From assembly GCA_021648045.1 (NCBI GenBank), contig JAKITM010000068.1, positions 1 to 12,266 of the forward strand: a stretch of 12,266 bases of DNA. The letters run 5' to 3'. Below are positions 1-6,420 of this stretch, piece by piece. The notes under the pieces were generated by a model. The model worked only from the letters and a program-made list of their open reading frames with translations, was not told the origin of the DNA and did not search any database. This DNA comes from Lysobacterales bacterium (GTDB lineage Bacteria > Pseudomonadota > Gammaproteobacteria > Xanthomonadales > SZUA-36). The position numbers were made by a program, and so were the translations under genes. Position 1 is the stretch's first letter. Every line of letters begins with the position of its first letter.

Positions 1-432
1 TTTGCCTGTATTTGCCAACATAGCGATGTCGCCACGGCGATCTTTACCAAAGCGAAAATCCTCACCTACTATCAAATGACGGGTGTTTAGTTGTTTGATT
101 AAAATTTGTTGGATAAAATCTTCCGCAGATAAACTGGCAAGCGCTTGATTAAATCGCAGCAAACCCACTTGTTGCAGTCCCCACTCGCGTAATTGCGAAA
201 GCTTACCGGTGGTAGATTGCAAACGGTAAGTCAGGCTTGAGGGATCAAAAAATTGTCTTGGCAGTGGCTCAAAACTAATCAAGGTGGAGACCAGCTTGTG
301 TGCTTTGGCTAGTACCAAAGTTTGCTCTATCAGGGTTTTGTGTCCACGGTGCAGACCATCAAAATTACCAATGGTGACTGCAGCACCATAGCTTGGTTTG
401 TTTTGATCAACTAAATCCCTGAAAACACGCAT
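1..432 (-). CDS. ribF: Bifunctional riboflavin kinase/FMN adenylyltransferase, N-terminal part (partial)
   Basis: This is the first 144 codons of RibF; the rest lies beyond the left window edge. RibF makes FMN from riboflavin and then FAD in the cytoplasm. The visible part is the N-terminal FAD synthetase (nucleotidyltransferase) domain. It starts MRVFRDLVDQN and carries the nucleotide-binding signature TIGNFDGLHRGH at about residues 20-31, FEPLPRQFF near residue 60, and VGEDFRFGKDRRGD near residue 125, all typical of the family. The C-terminal riboflavin kinase domain is not visible. The start is the ATG at 430-432; no strong Shine-Dalgarno sequence sits at ideal spacing (a GGTG lies about 8 bases upstream). 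It follows murJ after 60 bp, as in Pseudomonas, where ribF leads on to ileS. An extended -10 promoter lies in the gap. Identification is secure. Confidence 0.95.
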   Translation of the reverse strand, partial: MRVFRDLVDQNKPSYGAAVTIGNFDGLHRGHKTLIEQTLVLAKAHKLVSTLISFEPLPRQFFDPSSLTYRLQSTTGKLSQLREWGLQQVGLLRFNQALASLSAEDFIQQILIKQLNTRHLIVGEDFRFGKDRRGDIAMLANTGK

Positions 433-477
433 GTATACACACCAAGCCCTTACATTTTGATTACTTGAAAAGCAGAG

Positions 478-486
478 ATTATAACA
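478..486 (-). promoter_or_regulatory. Probable extended -10 promoter of ribF
   Basis: Read on the minus strand, the sequence is TGTTATAAT: a perfect TATAAT hexamer with the TG-N extension. It lies just after the murJ stop codon and about 45 bases before the ribF start. No good -35 hexamer is found 16-18 bases upstream, which fits an extended -10 promoter. It would let ribF be transcribed independently of murJ. This is a sequence prediction only. Confidence 0.5.
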
Positions 487-492
487 GTAGGG

Positions 493-2055
493 CTAGTGTT
501 CGGCACCGCGTTTTAGATCCTGTATACGCAAACCAAACAATAGGCTGGCAAGGGCGTATATAAGCACTCCTGAGATAATCAGCCCTGCAAGCCAGCTAAC
601 CCGGTTTGCTACCTGAAAATCACTCCAACTGCTAAGACTTGGGGAGATAAAATATAAGCCAACCGCCATCAATAACGATGCCGCTACAATCGCTATAACA
701 ACACGCGACCAGCCAGGTTCAGGTTGATAGTGCCCTTGTTTTTTCAGGCTGTAATATAACAATCCGGCGTTTAACCAAGCGGAAACACCGCTGGCAAGGG
801 CAAGCCCTGCATGTGCGCCGGGAATATCCAGCCATAACATGCTGCCGACAAATGCCAGATTGAATACCATGTTAATCACTAATGCGAATATACCGATTTT
901 CATCGGTGTTTTTGTATCCTGGCGAGCATAGAATCCCGGGGCTAAAACTTTAATCGCAATAAAGGCTGGCAAGCCCGCTGCATAGGCCATTAGTGATAAG
1001 GAAGACATATACACATCATTTGCGCTAAACGCCTGATACTGGAACATAGTCGCCAATAATGGAACCGCTAGTACCGCCAATGCCACTGCCGCGGGGATGG
1101 TAATAACCAGTGCTACACGCAAGGCCCAATCGATGGTAGCGGAGAAGGCCCGGGTGTCGGTTGCGGTATGTTTACGTGCCAAACTAGGAAGAATTACCGT
1201 TGATAATGCCACCCCAAAAACGCCAATGGGAAATTCCATTAAGCGATCGGAATAGCTCAACCAGGAAACACTGCCAACAATCAAAAACGATGCTATCAGG
1301 GTATCAAATAACAGGTTTATTTGAGCCACTGATGAGCCGATTAAGGTCGGAATCATTAATTTGAGGATTCGACGGACACCCGAATGCTTCCAGTTAAACC
1401 GCGGCCGGGGCATTAAGCCGTGGCGGGCTAGTGCCGGGAACTGCACCAGCAATTGCAGAAAGCCTGCCACCAGAACCGCCCAGGCGAGAGCCTCTACGGG
1501 TTGTTCAAACTTGTCGGAAAAGCAAATTGCTGCGGTAATAAAGGAAATATTCAGCAATGCCGGGGTAAGCGCTGGTAGCAGGAAGCGTTCAAAAGTGTTT
1601 AAAATTCCGCCAGCCAGTGCTGTAAGTGAAATCAGCAGAATATAAGGGAAGGTAATCCGCAGCATTTGGGTGGCAAGCTCGAAAGACTCACGACCATCAA
1701 TATACCAACCGGGCGCAAACACCATCATAATGGCTGGCGCCGCAAAAATACCAATCGCGGTTATCACCAACAATACCGACATCAGTGTGCCGGTTACTGC
1801 ATCGATTAAGGATTTAAGTGCCTGTTGATCGCCCTTTTGCCGATATTCTGACAAAATCGGCACAAAAGCCAGTGAAAATGCGCCCTCGGCAAACAAACGC
1901 CGCAAAAAATTAGGTATCTTAAAAGCAACAAAAAAGGCATCCGTTGCCGCACTCGCACCGAACCACCGGGCGAAAACAATTTCGCGCAATAGCCCTAAAA
2001 CCCTTGAAATAAAGGTCATTGAGCTAACTAAAGCGGTAGATTTCAGCAGCTTCAA
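493..2055 (-). CDS. murJ: Lipid II flippase MurJ (MviN family)
   Basis: A 520-residue polytopic inner-membrane protein of the MOP superfamily that flips lipid II to the periplasmic face for peptidoglycan synthesis. The N-terminus (MKLLKSTALVSSMTFISRVL) matches the E. coli start (MNLLKS...SSMT.FSRVLG). The functionally important charged residues R18, R24, D39 and R52 fall at exactly the E. coli numbers, so the TTG codon at 2053-2055 is the true start. An AGGA lies about 9 bases upstream and there is no in-frame ATG before it. Many hydrophobic segments of about 20 residues fill the remainder, consistent with the 14 helices known for the family, and length is normal. The gene is divergent from rpsT and precedes ribF by 60 bp. 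An 18-codon ORF ends in TGA overlapping the TTG start, which may couple its translation. Confidence 0.96.
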   Translation of the reverse strand: MKLLKSTALVSSMTFISRVLGLLREIVFARWFGASAATDAFFVAFKIPNFLRRLFAEGAFSLAFVPILSEYRQKGDQQALKSLIDAVTGTLMSVLLVITAIGIFAAPAIMMVFAPGWYIDGRESFELATQMLRITFPYILLISLTALAGGILNTFERFLLPALTPALLNISFITAAICFSDKFEQPVEALAWAVLVAGFLQLLVQFPALARHGLMPRPRFNWKHSGVRRILKLMIPTLIGSSVAQINLLFDTLIASFLIVGSVSWLSYSDRLMEFPIGVFGVALSTVILPSLARKHTATDTRAFSATIDWALRVALVITIPAAVALAVLAVPLLATMFQYQAFSANDVYMSSLSLMAYAAGLPAFIAIKVLAPGFYARQDTKTPMKIGIFALVINMVFNLAFVGSMLWLDIPGAHAGLALASGVSAWLNAGLLYYSLKKQGHYQPEPGWSRVVIAIVAASLLMAVGLYFISPSLSSWSDFQVANRVSWLAGLIISGVLIYALASLLFGLRIQDLKRGAEH

Positions 2056-2108
2056 AAAACGGCTTCCTGGCGCTTGCTTAATCTATTGTTCTGCTTATCT
2101 TTTCTCAT
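2052..2108 (-). CDS. Possible 18-aa upstream leader ORF overlapping the murJ start
   Basis: Reading minus from an ATG at 2106-2108 gives MRKDKQNNRLSKRQEAVF and then TGA. The TGA shares two bases with the TTG start of murJ (TTGA), the arrangement used for translational coupling. A GGAAAAG lies 8 or so bases before the ATG, a modest ribosome site. The peptide is highly basic and hydrophilic and matches no family I know. The murJ Shine-Dalgarno sequence lies inside it. It could be chance, since an 18-codon ORF is short. Confidence 0.25.
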   Translation of the reverse strand: MRKDKQNNRLSKRQEAVF

Positions 2109-2142
2109 GGTCTTTTCCAGACAGACTATAGGTTTATTTTAA

Positions 2143-2171
2143 TTGACAATAGTGGCAAAGAAGAGGATAAT
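2143..2171 (+). promoter_or_regulatory. Sigma70 promoter of rpsT
   Basis: The -35 hexamer is a perfect TTGACA (2143-2148). A 17-bp spacer separates it from the -10 hexamer GATAAT (2166-2171), one mismatch from consensus. Transcription should start near 2178, giving a leader of about 34 bases before the GTG start of rpsT. Because the upstream in-frame TTG overlaps this -35 box, the longer reading of the ORF cannot be the gene start. Confidence 0.8.
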
Positions 2172-2211
2172 TTCCGGCTCTTTTATGAACAAATATTTTT
2201 TGGAGTTAACC

Positions 2212-2475
2212 GTGGCTAATAGTCTATCAGCTCGCAAGCGCGCCCGTCAGGGAGAACGCAACCGGATGGCAAATGCATCTAAACGCTCTTTCGTACGCAC
2301 TTCGATTAAGAAAGTAATCAACAGCATTGAAAGTGGCGATAAAGCAGCAGCTGAAGCAGCCTATAAAGCCGCCGTTCCTGCCATCGACAGCTCAGTATCA
2401 CAGGGCATTATGCACCGCAACAAAGCGGCACGGCATAAGTCTCGCCTGAACACTCATATCAGGGCTATGGCTTAA
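2212..2475 (+). CDS. rpsT: Small ribosomal subunit protein bS20
   Basis: An 87-residue, very basic protein that binds 16S rRNA and helps 30S assembly. The sequence ANSLSARKRARQGERNRMAN, followed by a KRSFVRTSIKKV block and an alanine-rich helix, ends in NKAARHKSRLN, as in all S20 proteins. The start is GTG at 2212-2214, preceded by TTGGAG with a 6-base gap. This gives exactly the E. coli length of 87 residues. An in-frame reading from 2143 would add 23 residues but begins in the promoter, so it is rejected. E. coli rpsT also uses a non-ATG start (UUG), which is linked to its translational control, so the GTG here may be regulatory. The gene has its own promoter and terminator and diverges from murJ; in Pseudomonas they are co-oriented neighbours. 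Confidence 0.97.
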   Translation: MANSLSARKRARQGERNRMANASKRSFVRTSIKKVINSIESGDKAAAEAAYKAAVPAIDSSVSQGIMHRNKAARHKSRLNTHIRAMA

Positions 2476-2501
2476 GTACAGACTGCTTTGATATAAGTAT
2501 T

Positions 2502-2530
2502 AAAAAAGCCCCGGTTTCGGGGCTTTTTTT
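2502..2530 (+). terminator. Intrinsic terminator of rpsT
   Basis: A GC-rich stem of GCCCCG (2508-2513) pairs with CGGGGC (2518-2523) around a GTTT loop. It is flanked by six A's before and seven T's after, so the stem extends to about 12 bp and works in both directions. It lies 26 bases after the rpsT stop and marks the edge of the accessory region that follows. Confidence 0.9.
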
Positions 2531-2569
2531 ATTACGGTATACATTTTATCTATACCTATGGCATATTAT

Positions 2570-2773
2570 TCACCTAACAAGCTGCAAGTCATACAGAATG
2601 TGGGGGTACCAATAACACAGCCCATCCTTTATCTCTACCATTAATAGACTATCTAGTATCTTGGGTAATCCCCCCAATACCACATTTTTATATTCAGCAG
2701 CATCAATATTTTTTATTAATCGATCAGCTGTATTAAACAATGTGGCTTCAAAATTATTCTTACTGTTTACCAT
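2570..2773 (-). pseudogene. Remnant of a type I restriction-modification methyltransferase gene (5' end of hsdM)
   Basis: A 67-residue ORF whose first 34 residues resemble the conserved N-terminal helical region of HsdM, the adenine-N6 methyltransferase subunit of type I restriction systems. It reads NFEATLFNTADRL, then NIDAAEYKNVVLG, where intact HsdM proteins continue with LIFLKYISD. After that point (about position 2672) the reading departs from the family and ends in a stop within 33 residues. The catalytic NPPF motif and the SAM-binding region are absent, as are hsdS and hsdR. A good ribosome site (AAGGA, 5 bases before the ATG) survives, so this looks like the front of a real gene cut by deletion. 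It could still be translated into a short peptide. It lies 59 bp after the DUF6988-like gene, on the same strand. Confidence 0.6.
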
Positions 2774-2818
2774 TTTATTCCTTCTTAATCAGTCCAGTTT
2801 CTTAATAGATTACAATCA

Positions 2819-2834
2819 AAGCTGTATACAGCTT
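2819..2834. repeat. Perfect 16-bp palindrome at the end of the DUF6988-like gene
   Basis: AAGCTGTATACAGCTT is its own reverse complement. It overlaps the stop codon of the upstream minus-strand gene and lies about 45 bases before the start of the hsdM remnant. It contains CTG-N4-CAG, not the CTG-N10-CAG of a LexA site. It may be an operator, a recombination scar or chance. Confidence 0.5.
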
Positions 2835-3450
2835 ATTGCAAAGGCTGTCTTTCCCGGTTAAAAGCCCACTCTGATAGGCCTTCGCCTAATTTCTCAAAAA
2901 CCCCGAGCTGGCTCTCATTTTTAGATAAATTTATAATTTCACCCAATACCATCCAGGAAACAAAACCAACAGTTTGCATTAATTGAAAAACCTCTAGATC
3001 TGACAAATTTGGCGCAATTGAACTTTCATTACCCAGTTGCCGGATAGCAATCTCGACCCCACCATGTGTATAACTATGTAACCTAGGTCGAGCATCGCTC
3101 CAGATGCCTGATAATATGGGAGCATTATCATTTTTCTCTTCAATTTCCAGAATCAGATTCCAAGCACTTTCCCATCTATCTTTTTCCATGCAATTTTGCA
3201 CTTGCTCATCAGTTGCACAACTATGCAACCATATTGCACGAAATGATGTTTCAAGCATCGGCCTTACTAAGGCGTATGCTGATGCAAAATTCTTTTTCTG
3301 AGCTAAAGTTTGAATGCCATCACAATGATTGAAAGCCACATATAACATTGCTCCAACAAATTGAGACTGAGCCAACCCATCAATTGAGCACTTTTCTATA
3401 GCTCTCCAGCAAGTTTCGATATGCTCTTTTGCCTCGAAAATGCAATCCAT
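2833..3450 (-). CDS. DUF6988-like protein of unknown function
   Basis: A 205-residue, mostly helical soluble protein without signal peptide or membrane segment. The pattern SAYALVRPMLETSFRAIWLH (residues 57-76) followed by an acidic helix and HSYTHGG (125-131) resembles the DUF6988 family, small bacterial proteins with a conserved R-P-x-x-E-x-x-x-R-x-x-W-L-H helix and an S-Y-T-H motif. Their function is not known to me. The family assignment is from memory of the motif and is not a search result. It starts at the ATG at 3448-3450 with a weak AAAGG about 11 bases upstream. A 6-8-6 inverted repeat (TTATCT/AGATAA) at about 3470-3489 lies in its promoter region. It follows a MITE-like element and precedes an hsdM remnant on the same strand, so it is probably part of acquired, restriction-linked DNA. 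Confidence 0.65.
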   Translation of the reverse strand: MDCIFEAKEHIETCWRAIEKCSIDGLAQSQFVGAMLYVAFNHCDGIQTLAQKKNFASAYALVRPMLETSFRAIWLHSCATDEQVQNCMEKDRWESAWNLILEIEEKNDNAPILSGIWSDARPRLHSYTHGGVEIAIRQLGNESSIAPNLSDLEVFQLMQTVGFVSWMVLGEIINLSKNESQLGVFEKLGEGLSEWAFNRERQPLQ

Positions 3451-3502
3451 AGCCAGTCTACCTTTAAGATTTATCTAATCATACAGATAAGTTATATGCT
3501 GT

Positions 3503-3624
3503 CCCGAATGGCACTAAGTTAAGGGTCTTTACCATGTGACCTATCAATGACTTAACCCTTGTTTAAAGCCAAATCAGAGGGTGTTGAATCAATGCAAGAA
3601 TGGCTTAACTTAGTGCCATTCGGG
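3503..3624. mobile_element. 122-bp MITE-like element with perfect 21-bp terminal inverted repeats
   Basis: The 21 bases at 3503-3523 (beginning CCCGAATGGCACTAAG) are an exact reverse complement of 3604-3624. The 80 bp between them hold no ORF. There is a short internal pair, AAGGGT near 3521 and ACCCTT near 3555. This is the structure of a miniature transposable element moved by a full-length IS with the same ends. No convincing target-site duplication is seen on comparing the flanks (CTGT on the left, TCTA on the right), so it may be old or rearranged. It lies between two minus-strand genes, and its right end is one base from the stop codon of the IPTL-CTERM-like gene. Confidence 0.75.
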
Positions 3625-3625
3625 T

Positions 3626-4627
3626 CTATCCACTATTGTTCCTTCTTCTTGCAAACCAAGCAGTTGTAGCCATAAACAAGATCATCGTAATTAATCCAGC
3701 TAGATTTAATACCGGTATAGCGCGTGCAGGAAGGGCGGGTGGTGTTGGCACAAACATAGTAATACCGGCCCATGTGATACTTGAGTTGTTACCGATAGAG
3801 GTATGCGAACTTAAGTTAGTTACTGCCTGAGTATTTAAGTCAACCTTCCATAAGTTAACTCCATTCAAGTCATTTAAAAAAATCACATCCTCAGATCCAC
3901 TAGTTGCACAACTTTCAAAAAAAATACCCGGTGTGAGGTCCACAGGTGGAAGTCCATTATTGGCAAGGTCAATACTTTTAACTGGTTTAGATCCACCCTG
4001 ATAGTAAAACCTGCCGTTATGTATTTCACCACAGCGCCTTCTTTCACCGGTAATTAAGAAATCTTGTAAAAAACCAGTAATTTGAAGGGTGTCCATATTA
4101 ATGGAATAGAAACGGGAAAAGAAATATTCACCGATCATTAGGGTATTTGTTGTGGAATCATAATCGCCAATTGCGCTTGCAGTAAACGGTAGTGTTAGCG
4201 TTTGCCAAACACCATTAACGGTATAATGCAAAGTTGATGACTGTGACTCTGTATATACCCACTCACCATTTGCAATGAACTCAAGGTTGCCATACCTGCC
4301 ACTGGCTCCAGGTGGAGTAATTTGGACCGTACTCCATGAGTCACTAACCGAGTCATATTGCTGGATAGCACCAACGGTTCTGTTCCAACCAAATAAACGC
4401 CCATCATCACTGGCTGCAAGTTGGGCGCCGGTGTAAAACGGAGTTAGGGTTGCCCAAGTATTGCTTACTACATCATAGACAGAAAAATCACTACTGAAAA
4501 CTACCAGAGACACACGGAAAAGAGCTCCCTGATTCTGTATCTGCGCCGATACAGTAGTACAAATAAACGCTGAAAGAAAAATTATGACTCTTAGGCCAAA
4601 GGTTTTTTTTAGAAATTTTGTATTCAT
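3626..4627 (-). CDS. Secreted protein with IPTL-CTERM-like C-terminal sorting tail
   Basis: A 333-residue exported protein of unknown role. It begins with a signal peptide: basic MNTKFLKKTFGLR, a hydrophobic core, and probable cleavage after SA at residue 28. The body is rich in Trp, Gly, Ser and Thr with recurring short units such as YDVVSNTWATL and YDSVSDSWSTV about 45 residues apart, like blades of a Kelch-type beta-propeller. The last 30 residues have three parts: IPVLNLAG, a hydrophobic segment (LITMILFMATTAWF) and an arginine cluster ARRRNNSG. This resembles IPTL-CTERM tails, thought to be processed at the inner membrane by dedicated sorting enzymes. No such enzyme is in the window. A GAGGGG lies 5 bases before the ATG. 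It stands alone, and its stop is one base from the MITE end, so its last codons could have been altered by the insertion. Confidence 0.7.
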   Translation of the reverse strand: MNTKFLKKTFGLRVIIFLSAFICTTVSAQIQNQGALFRVSLVVFSSDFSVYDVVSNTWATLTPFYTGAQLAASDDGRLFGWNRTVGAIQQYDSVSDSWSTVQITPPGASGRYGNLEFIANGEWVYTESQSSTLHYTVNGVWQTLTLPFTASAIGDYDSTTNTLMIGEYFFSRFYSINMDTLQITGFLQDFLITGERRRCGEIHNGRFYYQGGSKPVKSIDLANNGLPPVDLTPGIFFESCATSGSEDVIFLNDLNGVNLWKVDLNTQAVTNLSSHTSIGNNSSITWAGITMFVPTPPALPARAIPVLNLAGLITMILFMATTAWFARRRNNSG

Positions 4628-4646
4628 ATTACCCCTCTGTAATATT

Positions 4647-4676
4647 TTTTTAGACTTTGTGGTTATTTGTGGTCAA
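4647..4676 (-). promoter_or_regulatory. Possible promoter of the IPTL-CTERM-like gene
   Basis: On the minus strand TTGACC (4671-4676) and TAAAAA (4647-4652) are separated by 18 bp. The second hexamer is a weak -10 match in an A-rich tract. It lies 20 bases before the gene start, so the leader would be very short. Offered as the best candidate only. Confidence 0.3.
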
Positions 4677-4752
4677 CTGAATACTTCAGGCAAGCAATCT
4701 TTTGTCTTATTGAGTAGCAAATGAGTATATCACGCGGCTCAACTTTTGATGC

Positions 4753-4805
4753 AAAAAAACCCCAAGAACATATATGTACGACTCCTTCCAGTCAAGGGGT
4801 TTTTC
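4753..4805 (-). terminator. Likely rho-independent terminator, minus strand
   Basis: AAAAACCCC pairs with GGGGTTTTT over 9 bp across a 32-base loop. On the minus strand the stem ends in seven T's. The loop itself contains GACT/AGTC and a 10-base palindrome ACATATATGT, which would compact it. It would stop minus-strand transcription coming from obgE before the IPTL-CTERM-like gene. The large loop makes it less certain than the other terminators here. Confidence 0.45.
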
Positions 4806-5263
4806 AGTTGAATTAGCACTTTCAAGGACGAAGGTATCCATCCTAAGTTTCTAAGCTTTTCGTTATTTTAATTATTGCTGCTAGGTGATTAAAGTAAAGG
4901 GAGTCTGCTGACATATATTCGGACTCTTACTTTGGAACTATTCGATGTTCCGGTCCAGGATGAGTTTCGAGATACCTCGGGATCTATACAGGCACGCGGG
5001 TTATTAATCCTTGTCCTACTTCAGAGGAAAACCCAAAACCCAAGAACAGTCATCAAATAGAGCTATTCCCGATTTTACCACGAGTGAAAGTCAGTGATTG
5101 CTGACAGAGCAATGAGTCAATTGACTCAAAAGCGAGGTGATTGAGTGCAAGCTTGGTATGTTTAAAATAAAACCTATAGCAATAGTTCTGGCTTGCTTTG
5201 CTGATGTGTATCTCCTGTTGGTTGTTGATCGGTCAAGATACAGGAATACACCGCTTGATTGCT
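4806..5263. other. Gene-poor interval downstream of obgE, possible decayed DNA
   Basis: No convincing gene is found in these roughly 450 bp. proB would normally follow obgE here, but none of the three minus-strand frames shows its N-terminal kinase signature. Two scraps are suggestive. An ATG at 5158 gives MFKIKPIAIVLACFADV, which reads like the start of a membrane protein and then degenerates into the antisense of obgE. Frame 4893-5060 is open for 55 codons without a good start. A hairpin (5097-5113) and a 16-bp perfect palindrome (5113-5128) are adjacent. Confidence 0.5.
5097..5128. repeat. Hairpin ATTGCT/AGCAAT followed by 16-bp perfect palindrome
   Basis: ATTGCT (5097-5102) pairs with AGCAAT (5108-5113) around GACAG. 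TGAGTCAATTGACTCA (5113-5128) follows, sharing one base, and is fully self-complementary. There is no T-run, so this is not a standard terminator. An operator for a dimeric regulator or decayed element ends are possible. Confidence 0.45.
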
Positions 5264-6331
5264 TTACAAAGAATCCTCGGTCTCTATGGCAGCTAAAGCT
5301 AGCTCTTGCTCCTCACGCTCTTTTTGCTCTTCAAAAGCCAGCTGTATATCAGTCATCAACCGATCAAGGCCGGTTCGCGCCACTGATGAAATCACATACC
5401 AGGGGTGTTGCCAATCGAGTTTTTTCAATATGGCTTTAGCCCGAGATTTCGCCTCATCGGCGGTCAAAACATCAGCTTTGCTAAATACCAGCCAGCGGGG
5501 TTTATTTAATAACTCCGCATCGAAACTACCTAGTTCATGGGTTAATTCCAACACCTGTTCAGCTGGATCAATATTTTCATCCAGCGGCGCTAGCTCCACC
5601 AAGTGCAATAACACCCGGGTTCGTTGTAAATGTTTGAGAAACTGAATTCCCAGGCCTGCGCCTTCTGCCGCCCCACCGATAATTCCGGGAATATCGGCGA
5701 TAACAAAACTTTGGTCATGCCCGATACGAACCACGCCAAGGTTTGGATAGAGCGTAGTAAAAGGATAGTCAGCAACCTTAGGCCGGGCGGCACTGACTGC
5801 CGAAATCAGGGTGGATTTACCAGCATTAGGAAACCCCAGTAAACCAACATCGGCAAGTACTTTCAATTCGAGTAGCAGTTCGCGCTCTTCGCCTTCTACA
5901 CCGGGTGTGGTTTTTCTAGGTGAACGGTTGGTTGAGCTCTTAAAATGCACATTGCCCAGGCCGCCCTTGCCGCCACGGGCAACCAATAAACGGTCACCAT
6001 CTTCGGTAAGGTCGCCAATCTGCTCATCGGTCTCTAGGACAAAGACCAGAGTCCCTACAGGAACTTTAATCTCTACCTCCTCACCGCTTTTCCCGCTCAT
6101 TTTGGCACCGCTGCCAGAACTGCCGTTTTCTGCCTTAAAAGACTTAGCATGGCGAAAATCGACCAGTGTATTGATACCGGAACTCGCCACCAGCCAAACA
6201 CTGCCACCACGACCACCGTCGCCACCATCGGGACCGCCGTACTGAATGTATTTTTCCCGACGAAAAGACGCCGAACCGCCACCACCTTTACCGGCGGCAA
6301 CCTTAATTGTGACTTCATCTACAAATTTCAT
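5264..6331 (-). CDS. obgE: Obg-family GTPase ObgE/CgtA
   Basis: A 355-residue cytoplasmic GTPase linked to 50S assembly and the stringent response. The N-terminal glycine-rich Obg fold (1-160) includes KYIQYGGPDGGDGGRGG and GKGGLGN. The G domain has GFPNAGKST (166-174, P-loop), DYPFTT (188-193, G2) and DIPGI (213-217, G3). Two usually invariant positions differ. The family sequence DIPGLIEGA reads DIPGIIGGA here (E to G in switch II), and the G4 motif NKxD reads SKAD (284-287; AGC, one base from the Asn codon AAC). G5 is ISS rather than ISA. The C-terminal tail ends in an acidic ETEDSL and is shorter than the 390 residues of E. coli. The ATG at 6329-6331 has a poor ribosome site. A terminator separates it from rpmA, so it needs its own promoter, which I could not identify. 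proB does not follow it. Confidence 0.95.
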   Translation of the reverse strand: MKFVDEVTIKVAAGKGGGGSASFRREKYIQYGGPDGGDGGRGGSVWLVASSGINTLVDFRHAKSFKAENGSSGSGAKMSGKSGEEVEIKVPVGTLVFVLETDEQIGDLTEDGDRLLVARGGKGGLGNVHFKSSTNRSPRKTTPGVEGEERELLLELKVLADVGLLGFPNAGKSTLISAVSAARPKVADYPFTTLYPNLGVVRIGHDQSFVIADIPGIIGGAAEGAGLGIQFLKHLQRTRVLLHLVELAPLDENIDPAEQVLELTHELGSFDAELLNKPRWLVFSKADVLTADEAKSRAKAILKKLDWQHPWYVISSVARTGLDRLMTDIQLAFEEQKEREEQELALAAIETEDSL

Positions 6332-6420
6332 TACGCTAGTTTACCAATAAATGGGTTGATTTGATTTTTTGTGTTGTTTGTCTGGTTTCCGGACAATTGT
6401 TATTCGCATTTCCACAACAC

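Noticed and set aside
2143..2211. N-terminal extension of S20 from an upstream TTG
   Set aside because: It starts inside the -35 box of the rpsT promoter and makes the protein 23 residues longer than the family; the GTG with a good ribosome site gives the standard 87.
4707..4841. 44-codon minus-strand ORF starting MDTFVLESANSTEKPLDW
   Set aside because: It spans the predicted terminator stem, has no properly spaced ribosome site and no recognisable family; it is probably chance.
4893..5060. 55-codon plus-strand open frame containing LELFDVPVQDEFRD
   Set aside because: There is no ATG, GTG or well-placed TTG start and no recognisable family. It could be a decayed gene but cannot be supported.
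5190..5263. Decayed proB start (AGGAG, then ATCAGC on the minus strand)
   Set aside because: The spacing looks like a ribosome site followed by a mutated ATG, but the translated frame has none of the ProB kinase signature (VVKIGSALLT), so the resemblance is not enough.
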